The position numbers and the translations under genes are program-made. The notes beneath the pieces are model-generated. The model searched no databases. It was given only the letters and a program-made list of their open reading frames with translations, and was not told where the DNA came from. From positions 28,302-63,829 of the forward strand of contig LFRX01000046.1 of NCBI GenBank assembly GCA_001512985.1: a stretch of 35,528 nucleotides of DNA, given 5' to 3'. The stretch is from Acholeplasmatales bacterium DTU056 (GTDB lineage Bacteria > Bacillota_I > Bacilli_A > ML615J-28 > CAG-698). Of the stretch, positions 31,566 to 35,528 are shown in pieces; within the stretch, counting starts at the first letter, position 1; every line of letters starts with the position of its first letter.

Positions 31566-32537
31566 TTAAAAATAATATACTGCTAAACTAATACCGATAA
31601 ATGCGCTAAGGAGCGCTAAAAACCAAAACAATAAATCAACTTGCCATTCACTTAATCCTTTTAACTCAAAGTGATGATGAAGAGGACTCATTAAAAAAAT
31701 TCGTTTTCCTTTAGTCATTTTAAAATATAGGACTTGAATAATTACTGAAAAAGTTTCTAATACAAAAACAAATCCTAATATTATTAATAATATTTCTACT
31801 TTTAATATAATCGCAATATTGGCAATACTTGCCCCTAAGGCTAACGAACCAGCATCTCCCATAAAAATTTTAGCTGGATGAAAATTATAGCATAAAAACG
31901 CTGTAATTGCTCCAATTAAGGCTAAGCCATAAATCATCAAATACTTATCCTCAAAGTAACTAGCAATAATTACTAATGATAATAATGTTACGATTACTAG
32001 TCCTCCGGCAAGTCCATCAAGTCCGTCAGTAATATTTACTGCATTAGAACATGCGATAAATATTAATAGCATCCATACTCCATATAGCCATTTAATGTCT
32101 ACTTCATAGCCAAAAAAGTTTATTGTGGTGAAAAGATTATTTTTTAGGAAAAAATAGAAATGGAGTGTTGCAAAGACAATTTGTAAAATGATTTTTTGAC
32201 GTGGAAGTAAACCTTGATTGTTCTTTTTGACAACAATTAAGTAGTCATCTAAAAAACCTATTAAACAATAAGCAATGGTCGGAAAACAAATTAAGAAGGC
32301 ATATTTAAAATTTGTCATCTGGTGTGAGAATAAAATATAAAAAAATGTAATAATACTACCCAAAACAATTAAACACCCACCCATAGTAGGTATTCCTTGT
32401 TTTTTAAAGTGTTCTTTTGGTCCTTCTTGGCGAACCATTTGCCCAAAGCGAATATATCGTAAATATGGAATAAAAATCAAAAGCAACAAAACTGTAATCA
32501 TTAAGCTTATAGCTAACGTCTCTAGATAAATATCCAT
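31566..32537 (-). CDS. mraY: Phospho-MurNAc-pentapeptide transferase (MraY)
   Basis: Integral membrane enzyme that transfers phospho-MurNAc-pentapeptide to undecaprenyl phosphate, making lipid I. The 323 residues show about ten membrane helices. Conserved motifs are PTMGGCLIVLGS, FLDDYLIVVKKNNQGLLPRQK (DD catalytic pair), AVNITDGLDGLAGGL, FHPAKIFMGDAGSLALGA and LMSPLHHHFELKG (MraY histidine motif). It is placed between spoVD and murD; murE, normally between spoVD and mraY, is absent from this window. The ATG lies 10 bp after the spoVD stop. Confidence 0.97.
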   Translation of the reverse strand: MDIYLETLAISLMITVLLLLIFIPYLRYIRFGQMVRQEGPKEHFKKQGIPTMGGCLIVLGSIITFFYILFSHQMTNFKYAFLICFPTIAYCLIGFLDDYLIVVKKNNQGLLPRQKIILQIVFATLHFYFFLKNNLFTTINFFGYEVDIKWLYGVWMLLIFIACSNAVNITDGLDGLAGGLVIVTLLSLVIIASYFEDKYLMIYGLALIGAITAFLCYNFHPAKIFMGDAGSLALGASIANIAIILKVEILLIILGFVFVLETFSVIIQVLYFKMTKGKRIFLMSPLHHHFELKGLSEWQVDLLFWFLALLSAFIGISLAVYYF

Positions 32538-32547
32538 AGTTTATCCC

Positions 32548-34449
32548 TTAGTTTGTATATAATATAACGAACCCATTTTCAACAATCTTCTCTCCTGGGT
32601 TTGGTGCTTGAGCAATTACCGTATCGCCATTTCCAACAATTTTAAATTTGTAATATGGATGTAGTGGAATAGAGGCTACTTTTTGGCCAATATAGTTTTC
32701 AACTTTATATGTAAATTTATCTAATACCCAACGTGGTTGAAATTCAATTCCACCAGGTTGTTTTGGTATTTTTAAAATCGTTAATGATTCCGCCATAATT
32801 TCTCTAACCAACGGCGCAACTACTATTCCTCCATATTGAATCGTATTTTTGGGATTAAACATTGCCATATAAATCGTTATTTGTGGATCGTTCATTGGTG
32901 CCATTCCCAAATAGGAAATAATATATTTATCAGATAAATATACTCCACCCTCAGGAACTTGGGCAGTTCCTGTTTTACCACCAACTCGATATCCCTCAAC
33001 ATGTCCTCCTCTAGCTGTTCCTAGTGTTGCTACTCTTTCTAATGCTTCGCGAACAATAGCACTAGTTTCAGGAGTAACAATTCCTGTTCGAATAGTCTTC
33101 GTTTCATTTTGAAAAATTAAAGTTTGTGTGTTTGGTATGCCAAATCCTTTTAAAATATAAGGTTGATTTAATGTTCCATCATTACATGCCGCATTAATCG
33201 CATTTACTAGTTGAATTGCTGTAATGGTATTTCCTTGACCAAAACTTGAGGTCGCTAATTCAACATTGTTAATTTTATCTTTTTCAAAAACGATTCCCGT
33301 ACTTTCCCCAAGTAAATCTACCCCAGTTTTTTCTCCGAAACCAAACTTTTCTAGATATTCAAAGAATTTATCTTTACCTAAACGGAAAACTATCTCCATT
33401 AGTCCAGGGTTACATGAATTTTGTAATACTTCAAAGAAAGTTTGATGACCATGGCCACCAGCCCGCCAGTCATTAATTCTTGTACCATCAACAATCCGAT
33501 ATCCTGGATCATAAAATGTTTCCGTAGGACTAAATACTTTCTCATTAATCCCCGCCGCAAACGTAATCACCTTAAATACTGATCCTGGTTCATATGATTT
33601 CCAAATTGGTAAGTTACGATTGTATAATTCTTGAGGATAATCTTGATAATTAACTAAATCAAAGTTCGGACGGCTTGCAATTGCTAATATTTCGGATGTC
33701 TTCGGATGCATTACTATTGCCCATATTTCATCAGGTTGATAGCGCTCCATTGCATTATCTAAAACTCGTTCTAAAACAATTTGAATGTCTAAATCAATTG
33801 TCAAATATAAATCAAGCCCTCGATTTGGAGCAACATAATGCCCATATTGGAATAGAAACTTATTCCCATGAGCATCAGTAAAAATTTTATTTGCGCCGCT
33901 ACTTCCTTTTAAATATGCATCATATATGTACTCTAATCCAGTAATTCCTTGATTATCTATGCCAGTAATTCCAATCGTGTGACTTAATAGATTTCCATAT
34001 GGATAGTATCTTACAGTATCACTGGCAATATAGACTCCATCTAACTTCTCTTTTGCAATTTTCTTAGCAACTTCTAATGATAAATGTCTTCCTGCTGGTT
34101 TTATTATTTCAACAGAAACATTTTTTTCAAAATGCTTGCGAATATCTTCTTCATTCCGCTCTAATACTTCAGCTAAAAATTTAATTGCCCGTTCTTTTTC
34201 TTTTACTTGTTTTGGAATAATTACTACAGTTGGCGCTAATTTATTTCCAACTATTAATTTCCCATTACGATCATAAATATTTCCACGTTGTCCATCAACT
34301 GGAATATCTCGTGTCCATAATTCATAAGCTCGTTCCAATAAAGCAGTTCCTTTAACAACTTGGACATAACCTAACCTTAAAGTCAATGCAAAAATTCCGA
34401 CAACCATTAACACTAAAATTCCAATCATTCGCGCTCTTACTTTTCGCAC
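32548..34449 (-). CDS. spoVD: Class B penicillin-binding protein, SpoVD-type
   Basis: Membrane-anchored transpeptidase; SpoVD makes spore cortex peptidoglycan in B. subtilis. The 633 residues and single PASTA domain match SpoVD (646) rather than PbpB (716, two PASTA domains). One N-terminal helix (about 7-29), the dimerisation domain (RGNIYDRNGKLIVGNKLAPTV), and the transpeptidase with SVFK (S290, K293), SCN (345-347) in VLQNSCNPG, KTGTAQ (492-497), then PASTA at about 575-633 (YIGQKV, then VIAQAPNPGEKIVENG). The start is GTG at 34449, following AAGGGG. As the only FtsI-like gene seen, a role in division cannot be excluded. The gene opens a shortened dcw block. Confidence 0.9.
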   Translation of the reverse strand: MRKVRARMIGILVLMVVGIFALTLRLGYVQVVKGTALLERAYELWTRDIPVDGQRGNIYDRNGKLIVGNKLAPTVVIIPKQVKEKERAIKFLAEVLERNEEDIRKHFEKNVSVEIIKPAGRHLSLEVAKKIAKEKLDGVYIASDTVRYYPYGNLLSHTIGITGIDNQGITGLEYIYDAYLKGSSGANKIFTDAHGNKFLFQYGHYVAPNRGLDLYLTIDLDIQIVLERVLDNAMERYQPDEIWAIVMHPKTSEILAIASRPNFDLVNYQDYPQELYNRNLPIWKSYEPGSVFKVITFAAGINEKVFSPTETFYDPGYRIVDGTRINDWRAGGHGHQTFFEVLQNSCNPGLMEIVFRLGKDKFFEYLEKFGFGEKTGVDLLGESTGIVFEKDKINNVELATSSFGQGNTITAIQLVNAINAACNDGTLNQPYILKGFGIPNTQTLIFQNETKTIRTGIVTPETSAIVREALERVATLGTARGGHVEGYRVGGKTGTAQVPEGGVYLSDKYIISYLGMAPMNDPQITIYMAMFNPKNTIQYGGIVVAPLVREIMAESLTILKIPKQPGGIEFQPRWVLDKFTYKVENYIGQKVASIPLHPYYKFKIVGNGDTVIAQAPNPGEKIVENGFVILYTN

Positions 34450-34470
34450 AGTATCTCTACCCCTTATCGT

Positions 34471-34481
34471 TACATTATATG
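34471..34481 (-). promoter_or_regulatory. Putative spoVD promoter -10 (sigma-A or sigma-E-like)
   Basis: Leftward CATATAATGTA, 21 bp before the GTG. TATAAT fits sigma-A, but no good -35 lies 16-18 bp upstream. CATATAAT is 7/8 of the B. subtilis sigma-E -10 (CATACAAT), with TGTATTAT about 14 bp upstream; spoVD is sigma-E controlled in Bacillus. The assignment is open. Confidence 0.4.
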
Positions 34482-34507
34482 AACTAACCTTTTACATAAT
34501 ACAAAAT

Positions 34508-34543
34508 AAAAAAGCGTTTTAAAATTATTCAAAACGCTTTTTT
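34508..34543. terminator. Terminator upstream of spoVD
   Basis: Perfect 13-bp stem AAAAAAGCGTTTT/AAAACGCTTTTTT (34508-34520 with 34531-34543), 10-nt loop. The A and T flanks make it usable from either side; leftward it ends the degenerate-repeat region and isolates spoVD. Confidence 0.83.
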
Positions 34544-34576
34544 GCTATTCAATATACTAAGCCAAATTTTTTTATA

Positions 34577-34715
34577 GTATTCGCATACAAATAAGATATT
34601 GATAATCTAGATTTTTAACGATTTCAAAAACATTTCATATTCTTTCACTTCTAAGAATTTTAGGAGTATTTAAAATATGTAGCTTTTGGTCTTTAGAAGC
34701 AATATCCACTTAAAT
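34577..34715 (-). pseudogene. Decayed repeat-protein remnant 2
   Basis: Leftward, three frames carry pieces resembling the intact C-terminus at 35342-35528: KDQKLHILNTPKIL, LEVKEYEMFLKSLKI and FEIVKNLDYQYLICMRIL. These map to the repeat pattern (EYE..L..FEKI.DY.D...HILNI.EIL) but with stops and frame changes. No ribosome site or usable ORF is present. The similarity was seen by eye only. Confidence 0.45.
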
Positions 34716-34908
34716 AGTTTTTCTTATCATTCTGATGTAATTTACGAAACCAGCAATTATAAATTGGAAAAGATAAAACTATTTTTATGATAATCAACAA
34801 AGCATATTCCTTTGTGATATATATTTAAGATAATAAAATTATTTTAATCAATATAAAATATTAAACACAAAAATTATTCATAAGTTCTCATATTAAAATT
34901 ACTAATAA
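34716..34908. other. AT-rich spacer, nothing recognisable
   Basis: Very AT-rich DNA (long A and T runs) between remnant 2 and the terminator at 34909-34948. I see no ORF with a ribosome site, no inverted repeat of note, and no RNA gene signature. Confidence 0.5.
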
Positions 34909-34948
34909 TAAAAAAATGCTTGCTTTAAATATATATCTAAGCAAGCAT
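34909..34948 (-). terminator. Terminator after repeat-protein remnant 1
   Basis: Perfect 10-bp stem ATGCTTGCTT/AAGCAAGCAT (34916-34925 with 34939-34948), 13-nt loop, followed leftward by TTTTTTTATTATT. Confidence 0.8.
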
Positions 34949-34986
34949 TAATATATAATTTATTCAATTTATTATAAAGTTAGTCC

Positions 34987-35162
34987 TTAATTATTTCTTC
35001 TTGCTTCTTTTTTAATAGAATTTCTTTAATATTTAATATATGTGTGTGCGCATCTTGATAATCTAGAATTTTCTCAAACTAACTTAAATCTTTTTCATAC
35101 TCATTTGCGTCTAAATGTGTTAAACCAGCTTCATATATTTTTGGTTTTTACTCTTCTTCTAG
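34987..35162 (-). pseudogene. Decayed repeat-protein remnant 1
   Basis: Leftward this reads YEAGLTHLDANEYEKDLS, a TAG stop, FEKILDYQDAHTHILNIKEILL, then a one-base loss in an A run (six A, where seven would keep frame), and KEARRNN before a TAA. It matches, residue by residue, the intact C-terminus at 35342-35528 (YEIGLKYLEEKEYEMALKMF...). A further TAA lies just before the alignable part. At least one stop and one frameshift make it a pseudogene. It is closed by its own terminator. Confidence 0.6.
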
Positions 35163-35341
35163 TATAGTTTCTTTATTATACTGTTTTAAAAACACTATTG
35201 CAAATGAATGTGGAATAATAGATAATACTATTATTTAAATAAATTTGATTAATGATTTTTATTTATTTTTTTATATATTTATTAAAAAATTCAATCAAAA
35301 ACTTTTAAAAATATCTCTTATGAATCTTATGTACGTTAAAT
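35163..35341. other. AT-rich spacer, no gene seen
   Basis: Between remnant 1 and the end of the partial repeat-protein gene. No ORF with a ribosome site and no clear hairpin; composition is extremely AT-rich. Confidence 0.5.
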
Positions 35342-35528
35342 TTATTCGCTTATTTGATCAATTTTTTTTATTAATTCTTCTTTTTCACGTTTAATTAAGA
35401 TTTCTTGAATATTTAAAATGTGCAATTTTGAGTCACGATAATCAGGAATTTTTTCGAACATTTTTAACGCCATTTCATATTCTTTTTCTTCAAGATATTT
35501 TAAACCTATTTCGTATGCTTTAATTCTA
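35342..35528 (-). CDS. C-terminal end of a TPR-like repeat protein (partial)
   Basis: Only the last 62 or so residues are in the window; the start lies outside. The piece RIKAYEIGLKYLEEKEYEMALKMFEKI, then PDYRDSKLHILNIQEILIKREKEE, is helical and TPR-like: L..KEYE.AL.MFEKI.DY.DS is the common Firmicute repeat of the form YEEALELFEKLGDYKDS. Function is unknown; such repeats often form protein-interaction scaffolds. It ends in a lysine/glutamate helix and a TAA. Two decayed copies of the same segment lie downstream, suggesting local duplication. Confidence 0.6.
   Translation of the reverse strand, partial: RIKAYEIGLKYLEEKEYEMALKMFEKIPDYRDSKLHILNIQEILIKREKEELIKKIDQISE

Overview
This is a 35.5 kb stretch of a low-GC, Gram-positive, endospore-forming bacterium (Firmicutes, Bacilli side). 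The evidence is AT-rich DNA, an HrcA/CIRCE heat-shock operon, a valS T-box leader, and gene order matching several Bacillus subtilis blocks. It also carries sigK, spoIVFA, spoIVFB, a spoIIB-like gene, spoVD and a YlmC/YmxH-type gene. TGA is used as a stop (yqeH and spoIVFA end in ATGA overlaps), so this is not a Mycoplasma-code genome. The closest analogues by gene set are small-genome sporulating Bacilli such as Turicibacter or Erysipelotrichia-like lineages; that placement is inference.

Layout: almost every gene is on the minus strand; sigK is the only convincing plus-strand gene. From left to right: dnaJ (partial), dnaK, grpE and hrcA behind a consensus promoter with two CIRCE operators (1-4050); a frame-broken membrane-fusion/adaptor-like gene (4123-4874); a glyoxalase-II-like hydrolase and a ROK glucokinase (5015-6560); a YlmC/YmxH sporulation protein preceded by a structured RNA and terminator (6624-7040); rsfS, yqeK, yqeH and yqeG (7064-9643), divergent from sigK (9713-10384); asnA, an unusual ROK-like protein and greA (10441-13331); the wobble-uridine tRNA modification genes trhP2, trhP1 and trmR (13410-16104); an XRE-TPR regulator (16155-17423); and a YgjP-type metallopeptidase.

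Then come spoIVFB, spoIVFA, radC, a spoIIB-like gene and folC (18269-22163), a soluble H-D-H hybrid histidine kinase (22187-24820), and valS with its T-box (24886-27816). NAD synthesis (nadE, nadD) follows, then a shortened dcw block (murD, mraY, spoVD; 30303-34449). The last ~1 kb is nearly non-coding and holds decayed copies of a repeat protein whose better-preserved end is cut by the window edge.

How the genes fit together: the window contains both substrate and protease of the mother-cell checkpoint. Pro-sigma-K carries a hydrophobic N-terminal pro-sequence, and SpoIVFB (site-2 protease) is translationally coupled to its partner SpoIVFA. The order valS-(kinase)-folC-spoIIB-radC-spoIVFA-spoIVFB is the B. 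subtilis order with maf, mreBCD and minCD missing, and the SpoIVFB here lacks the C-terminal CBS domain. I see no phage, insertion sequence, CRISPR array, rRNA or tRNA. The features most worth follow-up are the CBS-less SpoIVFB, the orphan phosphorelay kinase with a repeat-bearing promoter, the unassigned structured RNA before ymxH, and the repeat-protein graveyard at the right edge.
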